A DNA stretch of 17,563 nucleotides from SICV01 sp038045265 (GTDB taxonomy: Archaea > Nanobdellota > Nanobdellia > Pacearchaeales > GW2011-AR1): positions 1-17,563 of the forward strand of contig JBBSYL010000019.1 of the NCBI GenBank assembly GCA_038045265.1. The letters run 5' to 3'. How positions within the stretch are numbered: position 1 is the first letter of the stretch; every line of letters starts with the position of its first letter. Shown here piece by piece: positions 5,652-13,044 of the stretch. The notes under the pieces were generated by a model that saw only the letters and a list, made by a program, of their open reading frames with translations, had not been told where the DNA came from and did not search any database. Position numbers and translations under genes: made by a program.

Positions 5652-5690
5652 GGAGGGGATTTTAATAGTAATAAGGGTTAAAAACCCTCC
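5652..5690 (+). promoter_or_regulatory. Promoter/leader of the archaeal-type TrpRS with two mutually exclusive inverted repeats
   Basis: GGAGGG (5652-5657) mirrors CCCTCC (5685-5690) across an AT-rich spacer holding a TATA-like TTTTAATAG (5660-5668). A second repeat, AGGGTT/AACCCT (5674-5679 and 5683-5688), uses the same right-hand bases. The two pairings exclude each other. Either a DNA operator around the TATA box or an RNA switch is possible. Between 5538 and 5651 I see nothing else. Confidence 0.45.
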
Positions 5691-5705
5691 ATACATTATG
5701 AGGTC

Positions 5706-6773
5706 ATGGAAAATGTCAATTTAGAAATGGATAATGAGAAACTTGTTAAAGATTTTGGGGCTAGCAGAGTTTCTGAGCTGAAAGATGTTCCAGATTGTTA
5801 TACATTTAAAAAAGGATTAATCTATTCTCACAGGGACTTTGATAAATTTTTTAAAGCACTAAAAAAGGGAGAAAAGTGTGCAATTCTCTCAGGAGCTAAT
5901 GCTTCGGGCACTTTGCATTTAGGACATAAAGTTGTTTTTGATACAAATCTTTATTTCCAGAAAAAATATGGGATACCTGTTTTTGTACCTATTTCTGATG
6001 ATGAAAGTTATGTTGCCGGAAAAGTTGAAACTCAAGAACAAGCTCTAAAGTTCTCAAAAGAGTTAGCTAAACAGTTTTTAGCGTATGGATTTGATCCAAA
6101 AAATACATATTTTATCATTGACCAGATTTATACTAATATTTATAATTTAGCAATAAAGCTTTCTAAAAAAATTAATTATTCTGAAATTAAAGCCACATAT
6201 GGTTATTCTCCAGATAACAACATTGGATTGCATTTTTATCCTGCAGTTCAATCAGCACATATTTTATTCCCTCAGGAAAAATTCGGAATAAAGAATGTTC
6301 TTGTTCCTATCGGTCCTGATGAAGATGCCCATATCAGAATATGTAGAGATATCGCTGGAAGAATGAATTATAATAAGCCGTCAATAATTCATGTTAAATT
6401 CTTACCCGGATTAGATGGGGAGAAAATGTCAAAATCAAAAAATAATGCGATATTTTTCCATGATGACGAAAAAACAATAAAGAAGAAAATTAATAATGCT
6501 TTATCTGGTGGACAAAAGACTATAGAAGAACATAGAAAACTCGGTGGAAATCCTGAACAGGATATGTCTTTTCAATATCTTAAAGCATTTTTCTTAAGTG
6601 AAGAAGAATCTAAGGAGATCGAAACAAAATACAAAGAAGGAGAGATTTTAAGTGGAGAAATGAAAAAAATGTTTCAAGATAAATTAATAGATTTCATTAA
6701 AAACTTCCAGCATAATGAAAAGAATATCTCTGATAAAGAAGTGGATAACTGCATATTAAAGAATAGCGAATAG
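5706..6773 (+). CDS. trpS: Tryptophanyl-tRNA synthetase, archaeal/eukaryal type
   Basis: This class I enzyme charges tRNA-Trp. The HIGH signature appears as TLHLGH (69-74) and KMSKS is exact (240-244). Between them lie landmarks of the archaeal/eukaryal TrpRS branch: SDDE (97-100), a QVK-like turn replaced by EIKATYGYS, HFYPAVQSA (176-184) and GPDEDAH (203-209). The SGG-x5-EEHR-x-LGGNP loop (267-283) and the KAFFLSE/YKEGEILSGE C-terminal region are also typical. Length of 355 aa is slightly short. An ATGAGGTC sequence precedes the chosen ATG. It is probably the native housekeeping enzyme, but a second TrpRS lies only 6 kb away and a paralogue between them, so which one serves translation is open. 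Confidence 0.95.
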   Translation: MENVNLEMDNEKLVKDFGASRVSELKDVPDCYTFKKGLIYSHRDFDKFFKALKKGEKCAILSGANASGTLHLGHKVVFDTNLYFQKKYGIPVFVPISDDESYVAGKVETQEQALKFSKELAKQFLAYGFDPKNTYFIIDQIYTNIYNLAIKLSKKINYSEIKATYGYSPDNNIGLHFYPAVQSAHILFPQEKFGIKNVLVPIGPDEDAHIRICRDIAGRMNYNKPSIIHVKFLPGLDGEKMSKSKNNAIFFHDDEKTIKKKINNALSGGQKTIEEHRKLGGNPEQDMSFQYLKAFFLSEEESKEIETKYKEGEILSGEMKKMFQDKLIDFIKNFQHNEKNISDKEVDNCILKNSE

Positions 6774-6783
6774 TCATAGCCTA

Positions 6784-7836
6784 TTAAGAAATCTCTATAA
6801 GTTTTTTATTTGAAAACTTATTTACCCAATATTCTGCTCCGCCCCTACTTGTTGATTTTATTCCGCCCCATGGGATTAAAGGGTGAATATCGAGAGTATC
6901 TGAATTTATTATTACTCTGGTAGTATTTATTTTTTCAGCCAATTCTAGTGCTTTTTTTGTATCTTTACAAAAGATAGCACTACTCAATCCATGTCTGTTT
7001 TTTTTATATAAAAGAAGAATTTCTTCTTCAGAACAGAACTTTCTAATCCATAAACTAGAACAAAATTCTGGATTAGTAATCTCTTTATTTAATGGATTTT
7101 TGTTAATTTTTATATCTTTTAGACTATTTTTTAGAAGATCTACAAATTGTCCATAAACTTTAGAGTTGATTAGCACTCCTTTTATGGAATCGCAATCTCT
7201 TCCTTCTTTGAACTTTATGTTTTCTGCAATTTTATTAGATATTTTTTTTAAATCCCCATCAATAACAATTGCCCAATCATTGCCACCATATTCCCCGAAA
7301 TATTCAATTTCTCTTTTGTTACAGTATTCATTGATTTCCTTGCCATTTTCTTCACTACCCATAAAAAATACAAAGTCATAATCCTCTTTTAATATTTTGA
7401 AAAGAAAATTCTTTCCAGATCCAATTTCAAATTTTATATTTTTTACATTTTCTTTTTTGAAAAAATTTGCTAAAAAAATAGCAATATTCTTGGACTTTGA
7501 TGAAGGCTTGACAATAACCTCATTTTTAATTATTGCAGCACAGAGGGGCAAGAGTATACATGAAAGAATTGGTGTTGTTGAAGGAAGTATTTGCAAAATC
7601 TTTCCTTTTGGAATTCTAGAGATTATTGATTTTTTATTATAATTTGGCACAAATACCTTCTCTGGTTGTAATAGCCTTTTTGTTTGACTAGTTAAGCCTT
7701 CAAGTGCTAAGAGTGAATCTTCAAATTCTTTTTCCAACTCAGATTTTTCAATGTTTGAATCTAAACTAACATTGTTAATTAAGCTTGTTCTTTCCCTTAT
7801 TAACTCTCGATGCAGCTTCTTAATTATTCTTTCCAT
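6784..7836 (-). CDS. Aldehyde-dehydrogenase-fold oxidoreductase, short and divergent (possible acyl reductase)
   Basis: The protein follows the aldehyde dehydrogenase superfamily in order: a nucleotide-binding segment with VKPSS (109-113), FMGSEENGKEI (158-168), EYGG (182-185), the catalytic cysteine C215 in EGRDCDS, HGLSSAIF (282-289) and PWGGIKSTSRGG (322-333). At 350 aa it lacks about 100 N-terminal residues of ordinary members, and the family's EE-x-FGP motif is gone. It is therefore more likely an acyl-CoA, acyl-phosphate or acyl-adenylate reductase-like enzyme than a simple aldehyde oxidase. It is the last of five overlapping genes, and its start overlaps the end of the TrpD-like gene by 17 bp. 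With the PaaK-like ligase of the same operon, an acid-to-aldehyde conversion is a reasonable guess. The substrate is unknown. Confidence 0.82.
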   Translation of the reverse strand: MERIIKKLHRELIRERTSLINNVSLDSNIEKSELEKEFEDSLLALEGLTSQTKRLLQPEKVFVPNYNKKSIISRIPKGKILQILPSTTPILSCILLPLCAAIIKNEVIVKPSSKSKNIAIFLANFFKKENVKNIKFEIGSGKNFLFKILKEDYDFVFFMGSEENGKEINEYCNKREIEYFGEYGGNDWAIVIDGDLKKISNKIAENIKFKEGRDCDSIKGVLINSKVYGQFVDLLKNSLKDIKINKNPLNKEITNPEFCSSLWIRKFCSEEEILLLYKKNRHGLSSAIFCKDTKKALELAEKINTTRVIINSDTLDIHPLIPWGGIKSTSRGGAEYWVNKFSNKKLIEIS

Positions 7837-8923
7837 TATCTTCGCTCGCTATTTCAATATATTTATTTAACTTTTTAATATCTCCCCTAGAGGTTATAAC
7901 CAGCTTTTTTATTTGTTTTATAGCTTCTCCAGAGTAAATATACCTCAGAGATTTATCTACTCCTGCTTTCAGCGTCTTTTCTTTTCCAGAGATATAAAGT
8001 AATGCTCCCGCATTAAGTGCAACTATTTCTATGCTACCCCTATTTGATTTTCCCAATAATACTTTGACAAGATGAAGCGAGTTTTCTTGATTAGTTTTAT
8101 GTTGTGCAATTTCTCGATATTTTCCATTTATTAATCCTATTTCTTTCGGGTAGAGAAAATAGGTTTTAATTCTCCCATTTTTTAGTTCAGATATTTTTGT
8201 TTTTCCCAAGGTAGATAACTCGTCTATGTGATTAATTGCTTTTTCATCACTTCCCTGAACAACTAAAGCAAACTTAAATCCCATTTCTTTTAATATGCTC
8301 GCTGTGAATTCTGTATCTGGACTAGAAAGCCCGAATATCATTCTTTTGAATTCAACAGCACTTGCCACAGACAAAGCATAGCTCAACGGATTTATAAAAG
8401 GAAATTTTCCAACATATTTATTGAACATTTTTGGGAAGTAGGGTTCGGCATCAAAAAATCCAATATTGTTTTCTTCAAGACTTTTTATCATATCCTTAGA
8501 TTTTGCATGAACATTCACTCCTAGCTCTTCTAGGACATCCGTTGTTCCAGAAACACTTGACTCAGAACGACATCCATTTTTTACTACTTTAACTCCTAGT
8601 CCTGAAGCGATAATGGCTGCTGCAGTGCTTATATTAATTGTTTTTATTGTATCTCTGCCACTTCCAACAATACCACAAAATCTTTCAGCTTTGGTTACTC
8701 TCAATGGCACCCGATCATATTTTAATACAACATCCATTAACCCTGCAATCTCTTCCTTTGTAGGATTTTTTGCTTGCATAGATGCTAAAAATGAACCTAA
8801 ATAAATATCATTTAATTTGCCATACTTTCCATTAATTAAGTCTTTGAATGCAGAAAAACTTTCTTTTCTAGTTAAGTTTTTTCTTTTAACTAATTTATCT
8901 AATGATTCTTTTATTTTTTCCAT
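7820..8923 (-). CDS. TrpD-like phosphoribosyltransferase (anthranilate PRT family), altered acceptor site
   Basis: TrpD joins anthranilate to PRPP in tryptophan synthesis. The fold is clear: a helical N-terminal domain with ASMQAKNPTKEE, the PRPP loop GSGRDTIKT-x-NIST (family GTGGD-x3-T-x-NIST), KNGCRSESSVSG (family KHGNR-x-SS-x-SG) and DELSTLGKTKISEL. Several acceptor-site positions differ: KHGNR is KNGCR, and the arginine-bearing RR-x-LG-x-RT segment before the usual GPLTNP is replaced (KFPFINPLSYAL). A different aromatic or heterocyclic amine is therefore likely. No other trp genes lie nearby. I start at the ATG at 8923. A TTG two codons further up (8929) is possible. The start overlaps the preceding gene by 29 bp. 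Confidence 0.88.
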   Translation of the reverse strand: MEKIKESLDKLVKRKNLTRKESFSAFKDLINGKYGKLNDIYLGSFLASMQAKNPTKEEIAGLMDVVLKYDRVPLRVTKAERFCGIVGSGRDTIKTINISTAAAIIASGLGVKVVKNGCRSESSVSGTTDVLEELGVNVHAKSKDMIKSLEENNIGFFDAEPYFPKMFNKYVGKFPFINPLSYALSVASAVEFKRMIFGLSSPDTEFTASILKEMGFKFALVVQGSDEKAINHIDELSTLGKTKISELKNGRIKTYFLYPKEIGLINGKYREIAQHKTNQENSLHLVKVLLGKSNRGSIEIVALNAGALLYISGKEKTLKAGVDKSLRYIYSGEAIKQIKKLVITSRGDIKKLNKYIEIASEDNGKNN

Positions 8924-9863
8924 TGTCAAGATTTTTATATCTTTCTTCTAGTTTTTGAGATATTATTGATACAAATTTATCGTATTTAAGTTCTTTAGAC
9001 ATTTTATCCAAATTTTTTTTATCTACTTCAAGAATCCATAAGGCTATTTGGTATAAGGGATTATCAATCATTTCTAAAGTTTTTATATTGCTATTTTTTA
9101 TTTTATGCCTAATCTTTTTTGCCGAATCTGACAGCAAAATATTTTGCTTTGGCTTACTTTTTGACATTTTTTCATTCATTAGACCGTTAAGTATTTTTAG
9201 AAATAAAAAAGAAGGTTTTGGAAATCCTAATTTTTTTGAAGCAAGAATTGCCAATTTTGCATGCTTTATCTCATCTACTCCTAGAATAACTAATGTTTTC
9301 TTATAACCTTTTTGAGAAGGATAGAAGATATCTGCTAACATATTGGATAGTGCAAAAATTCCTGGAAGATTTATCCTTGAACCGTAGATCTTTTTATAGT
9401 CTTCATACCCCATTTTTTTAATTATTAAATTAGTCAAATTATCTACTTCTTTATTAGATGAATGTAAATATATCTCAGATTTATTCAGGTTAAATTGCCA
9501 CCTTTTTAGATCAGACCTAAATAATTTAAAATCATCTTTTGCGTTTAGGGGATTTTTTCTTGTTAATTCTGCTTCAGTGTCGCTTAGAGGTATGAAGATT
9601 TTTCCACCAAATTTTCCCAAATGAAATGCAATATCTAAAGCTATTTTGTTACCTAGATGGAACCTGCCACTTGCACTAAATCCAGTTACAATTGCAAATC
9701 TTTTTTTCTTCTGAATTGAATGATATATCTGCCCAAAATTCCAATGTCCTAAAATTGTATCTTTTTTTAGAAAATTCCCCTCATCGCTATTTAATTGAGT
9801 TATTTTATATCTCTTTATTATCTTTGGGTAATCAGCATATAAGAAATAACTTGTCTTTTTCAT
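8895..9863 (-). CDS. TrpRS paralogue with intact catalytic motifs, probably not a translation enzyme
   Basis: The protein matches the archaeal-type TrpRS encoded at 5706 from end to end of the catalytic core: FSASGRFHLGNK (62-73, HIGH-like with N for the last H), PLSDTEAEL, LGVDEIKHAK (194-203) and an exact KMSKS (232-236). It lacks the SGG...LGGNP loop, and its C-terminal helical part is reworked (322 aa in total), which argues against normal tRNA-Trp binding. Other synthetase paralogues are known to activate an amino acid for ligation to a small molecule or protein (for example PoxA and AsnA). This one sits between a PaaK-like ligase (ATGA overlap) and a TrpD-like transferase, so an adenylation role in the same pathway is the likeliest reading. 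Substrate unknown. A tRNA-charging role cannot be excluded. Confidence 0.9.
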   Translation of the reverse strand: MKKTSYFLYADYPKIIKRYKITQLNSDEGNFLKKDTILGHWNFGQIYHSIQKKKRFAIVTGFSASGRFHLGNKIALDIAFHLGKFGGKIFIPLSDTEAELTRKNPLNAKDDFKLFRSDLKRWQFNLNKSEIYLHSSNKEVDNLTNLIIKKMGYEDYKKIYGSRINLPGIFALSNMLADIFYPSQKGYKKTLVILGVDEIKHAKLAILASKKLGFPKPSFLFLKILNGLMNEKMSKSKPKQNILLSDSAKKIRHKIKNSNIKTLEMIDNPLYQIALWILEVDKKNLDKMSKELKYDKFVSIISQKLEERYKNLDNGKNKRIIR

Positions 9864-11119
9864 TTTTTTCTCAAATCGATTATTCTTTTTAGTTTATGGT
9901 CTGAAAAACAATTTCTTTCCAAGCAAACGTTAAATCGAATACCTAACTCTTCTTTTAGTTTGCAGGCGACATTATACTCTGTTTCTTTATTAAATGACTT
10001 TGGCTCAATTATTAAAGTTAATTCATCTATTCCTTTAATCCTTTCTATTTTCAATTTCCATCCTTCCGGGTTTATCAAATCTTTCAATTTCCATAAAGTC
10101 GATTCGATTGCTGAGGGATAGAGTTTTATTCCTTTAACAAAAAGAATGTCATCTACTCGCCCAATTATTCGGCTTATTCTTGGAGTAGTTCTACCACATT
10201 TACATTTTTTATAAGTGATAGAAGTTATATCTCCAGTTCTATATCTTATAACTGGATTTGCTTCCCTGTTCAATGTTGTAAGTACTAGTTCCCCAATTTC
10301 TCCTTCTGGTAAAACTTCTTGTGTATCTTGGTTTATTATTTCAGGATAGACATAATCCCAGGGAATATGAAGACCGCATTTATATGTGCATTCTCCAGCA
10401 AGACCGGTATTTATTTCAGCCAAACCATATTGATCCATAAATTTACAATTAAATCCATTTTCAAAGTGTGCTCTTGTTTCTTCACTATAAGGCTCACCCG
10501 CCGCTATTGCGACTCTTAAATTTAATTCTTTGGGGTTAATTTTTAATTCTCTAAATTTTTCTAAAATTCTAAAATAGTGGCTTGCAATTCCAGCCATACT
10601 AGTAACTTTAAAATCTTTTAAAAATTTAATCTGTTTCCCAGTAGAAGAAACTCCCATAGGTATGACCATTGCTCCCAAATAAGTTAATGCGTAATGGTTT
10701 AATAATCCTCCCGTAAAAAGACCATAATCTCCCATCATCATAAAAATATCTTCTTTACGTATACCATTACAAAACCAGGTTCTGGCTAAAACTTTATTAG
10801 AAGTTTCCAAGTCTCTCTTTGTAAGAAATATTGGAACCGGGTTTCCGGTGGTCCCAGAAGATGTATGAACTTCAATAACTTCTGGTAATGGTAAAGTTAA
10901 AGACCCATAAGGATAACAGTTTCTTAGTTGATCCTTAGTAGTTAATGGGATATTTTTTATTTCCTCGAGAGATAAAATTTTAGATGGCAATTGCACTTTC
11001 TTGTATAACTCTGACTTTTTGCATAATTTTAATATTTTGTTAAATTTTTTAATTTGTATTTTTTCAATTTCTTTTCTATCAGCACATTCTATTTTGGGCT
11101 CATAAATTTTGTTAACCAT
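9860..11119 (-). CDS. PaaK-like adenylate-forming ligase (phenylacetate-CoA ligase family)
   Basis: Enzymes of this family activate a carboxylic acid, often aromatic, with ATP and usually transfer it to CoA. The phosphate loop HTSSGTTGNP (85-94), adenylation motifs YGLAE (231-235) and YRTGD (293-297), and the hinge region GRVDDILFVKGIKLYPS (320-336) are all in place. Paired cysteines ECTYKC (243-248) and CKCGR (306-310) match the metal-binding site common in PaaK. The length of 419 aa is normal and nothing looks broken. The start overlaps the RibD-like gene by 8 bp and the stop overlaps the TrpRS paralogue by 4 bp. It could supply an aryl- or acyl-CoA to the aldehyde-dehydrogenase-fold enzyme of this operon (inference). 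Confidence 0.92.
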   Translation of the reverse strand: MVNKIYEPKIECADRKEIEKIQIKKFNKILKLCKKSELYKKVQLPSKILSLEEIKNIPLTTKDQLRNCYPYGSLTLPLPEVIEVHTSSGTTGNPVPIFLTKRDLETSNKVLARTWFCNGIRKEDIFMMMGDYGLFTGGLLNHYALTYLGAMVIPMGVSSTGKQIKFLKDFKVTSMAGIASHYFRILEKFRELKINPKELNLRVAIAAGEPYSEETRAHFENGFNCKFMDQYGLAEINTGLAGECTYKCGLHIPWDYVYPEIINQDTQEVLPEGEIGELVLTTLNREANPVIRYRTGDITSITYKKCKCGRTTPRISRIIGRVDDILFVKGIKLYPSAIESTLWKLKDLINPEGWKLKIERIKGIDELTLIIEPKSFNKETEYNVACKLKEELGIRFNVCLERNCFSDHKLKRIIDLRKK

Positions 11120-11771
11120 TTTTATAGATATTAATTAAACATCCCCTTATTTTTTTAACATGTTTTAATTTCATTTTTTTAAAAGAATCATAGAATGGTT
11201 TTTGTCCATCAACTATTGTAGGGGTATCTTTTCCACCAATTATAAATGGGAAAATAAAGACAACCATCTCATCTATAAGGTTTAATGAAAAGAGACTATA
11301 ATTAATTGTCCCGCCACCTTCAATTAGGAGGTTATTTATACCTTCTTTTTTTAATTGTTTGAGGGCATCATTTAGGTCTAACTTTTTTCCTTTAGTTTTG
11401 CAGATAATAATTTTAACATTAGTTGGAACTTTTTTAAATTTTAACTTTCCTTGCTTAGAAGTAAGTATTATTGTTTTTGCTTCGTTGTTAAGGACCTTAC
11501 TGTTTTTCGGTATTTTTCCTAATCTATCAATAATAATTCTATAAGGTCTCTTTTTGATCGGAACAGACCTAACCGTTAAAGAGGGGTTATCCGATAATAC
11601 TGTAGAAGAACTTGTTAATATGCCTTCTACTTTTGATCTTAGTTTATGAAGTTCAAGACTTACTTCTTCTTGAATTTGCTCTCCAAAATTCTTGCTACTT
11701 ATTCCTTTGCCAGGAGATATTTTTCCATCTATACTTGAACCAACTACTAAGATTATTTTACACCTCTTCAT
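11112..11771 (-). CDS. RibD C-terminal-type reductase (diaminopyrimidine ribosyl-phosphate reductase family)
   Basis: The family reduces the ribose of a ribosylamino-pyrimidine phosphate to a ribityl chain with NADPH, as in riboflavin synthesis, and shares its fold with dihydrofolate reductase. Visible landmarks are SSIDGKI (12-18), ILTSSSTVLSDNPSLTVR (51-68), IIIDRLGKIP (79-88), LLIEGGGTI (148-156) and FPFIIGGKDTP (174-184). The 219-aa size equals the stand-alone archaeal enzyme. It is the first gene of the five-gene operon, with no other riboflavin gene in sight, so it may act on the product of the TrpD-like phosphoribosyltransferase (inference). The ATG lies about 24 bp from the TATA box CTATATAAAAA (11790-11800, read on the minus strand), giving a leaderless mRNA. 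Confidence 0.9.
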   Translation of the reverse strand: MKRCKIILVVGSSIDGKISPGKGISSKNFGEQIQEEVSLELHKLRSKVEGILTSSSTVLSDNPSLTVRSVPIKKRPYRIIIDRLGKIPKNSKVLNNEAKTIILTSKQGKLKFKKVPTNVKIIICKTKGKKLDLNDALKQLKKEGINNLLIEGGGTINYSLFSLNLIDEMVVFIFPFIIGGKDTPTIVDGQKPFYDSFKKMKLKHVKKIRGCLINIYKNG

Positions 11772-11831
11772 AAAGATATAACCCTAAGACTATATAAAAA
11801 GCTTTTTAATGATGCGTTATATCTTTTTATT
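11772..11831. promoter_or_regulatory. Divergent promoter with perfect 11-bp inverted repeat
   Basis: AAAGATATAAC (11772-11782) mirrors GTTATATCTTT (11816-11826), centres 44 bp apart. Between them are the minus-strand TATA box for the five-gene operon (11790-11800) and a plus-strand TTTTTAATG (11803-11811) about 25 bp before the HAD-PRTase start. Each half-site adjoins one start codon, so a single regulator could control both transcription units. Confidence 0.65.
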
Positions 11832-13022
11832 ATGATAAAACTATTAATTCTAGATCAAGAAGGAACATTATATAAGGATAAGAAGCTTCTCTATAAAATA
11901 AGAGAAAATACTCAAGAATTTTTTTGTAAAAGATTATCTATTAATAAAAATAACTATTTTGAATGGTATTCCAAAAATAAAAAAGATTTTCCAAATATCT
12001 TTGAAGCTTTAAAAAAATTTAACCTTTCTATAAAAGATTATCATGCCCAGGTTTTTGACATTGTAAACCCAAAAGAATATTTGAATAAAGATAACTCTCT
12101 TTTTAAAATTCTTAAGACCTTAAGAATTCCAATCTATATTGTTACTTCTTCTTCTACGCAGTATTCCAAAAGAGTATTGGAGATATTAGGGATTTCTGGG
12201 TTGGTGAAAGAAGCTATTAGTCTTTCTAAAGATAAACAAAATAAGATTAAAATTTATAATGAAATTATTACGAAGGAAAAACTTATTTCAAATGAAGTTT
12301 GTGTTGTGGGGGATAATTGGGACATTGATTTAAAAGATGCGAAAGAAGAAGGATTTAAAACAGTTTTTATTGGAAAAAAAGATGAAAAACCGTTTATTAT
12401 AAAATCTATTCATGAATTATTGTTTGCGATCAACCAGTTTAATTATCCTAAAATAGACTTTTTTGATTGGGAAAAAGTTGATAGAATAATTTCTAAACTC
12501 GAGAGCAAGATAAAATCTTCTAAATTTTACCCAGACTTAATAGTTGGAGTGGCAAGAGATGGACTGATTCCAGCAAAATTAATAAATGATAGATTTTCTA
12601 ATATAGATCTAAAGATAGTTTCTTGCAGAAGATACTATCATGGGTCCAGCAAGGAGAATCCAAAAATACAAACAGAGATGTTAGAGAATATTCGATCTAA
12701 GAAAATTTTGTTGATTGATGACGTTGAAGATAATGGAATTACAATTCAAAAAATAAGAGAAAAACTTTTAGAAATTGGTGCTTTGGAAGTTAAAAGTGTT
12801 GTTTTATACAGCAGAGCTAAAAAGTCCAATGCAGATTTTGTGGGGGTTCATAGAAGAAATTTTGCCATTTTTCCATGGAACAAATTTCAGGAATTAAGGG
12901 AATTTTTAGAGACGAACTTGTCTTCTTTTTCTGAAAAAGAAAAATTAAGGGTTCTTACAAGCATGGATTTTTCAAGAAAAGATGTTTTTTATTGTATCAA
13001 GAGATTAACGAAAGGTTTTTAA
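11832..13022 (+). CDS. HAD phosphatase-phosphoribosyltransferase fusion
   Basis: Residues 1-205 form a HAD hydrolase: motif I LDQEGTLY (7-14), motif II VTSSS (104-108), a lysine-rich motif III near 133-140 and motif IV VVGDNWDID (158-166). The acid/base aspartate of motif I is glutamate (D8-x-E10), unusual for a phosphatase. Residues 213-358 form a purine-type phosphoribosyltransferase with GVARDGLIPAKL (239-250) and the PRPP motif ILLIDDVEDNGIT (292-304), in which the usual TG is NG. The 38-residue tail is unassigned. Fusion of a phosphatase with a PRPP enzyme suggests sequential nucleotide steps. It diverges from the five-gene operon across a shared operator and precedes the second TrpRS by 22 bp, probably in one transcript. 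Confidence 0.88.
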   Translation: MIKLLILDQEGTLYKDKKLLYKIRENTQEFFCKRLSINKNNYFEWYSKNKKDFPNIFEALKKFNLSIKDYHAQVFDIVNPKEYLNKDNSLFKILKTLRIPIYIVTSSSTQYSKRVLEILGISGLVKEAISLSKDKQNKIKIYNEIITKEKLISNEVCVVGDNWDIDLKDAKEEGFKTVFIGKKDEKPFIIKSIHELLFAINQFNYPKIDFFDWEKVDRIISKLESKIKSSKFYPDLIVGVARDGLIPAKLINDRFSNIDLKIVSCRRYYHGSSKENPKIQTEMLENIRSKKILLIDDVEDNGITIQKIREKLLEIGALEVKSVVLYSRAKKSNADFVGVHRRNFAIFPWNKFQELREFLETNLSSFSEKEKLRVLTSMDFSRKDVFYCIKRLTKGF

Positions 13023-13044
13023 ATTGTCTCTTTATAGTGGTAAT

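Noticed and set aside
5538..5705. T-box leader before TrpRS
   Set aside because: No T-box consensus or specifier stem is visible, and T-boxes are not expected in archaea.
13024..13044. TTG start seven codons upstream for the bacterial-type TrpRS
   Set aside because: The ATG at 13045 gives the standard TrpRS beginning and the extra residues resemble nothing in the family; the TTG at 8929 for the TrpD-like gene was set aside in favour of the ATG at 8923 for lack of any support.
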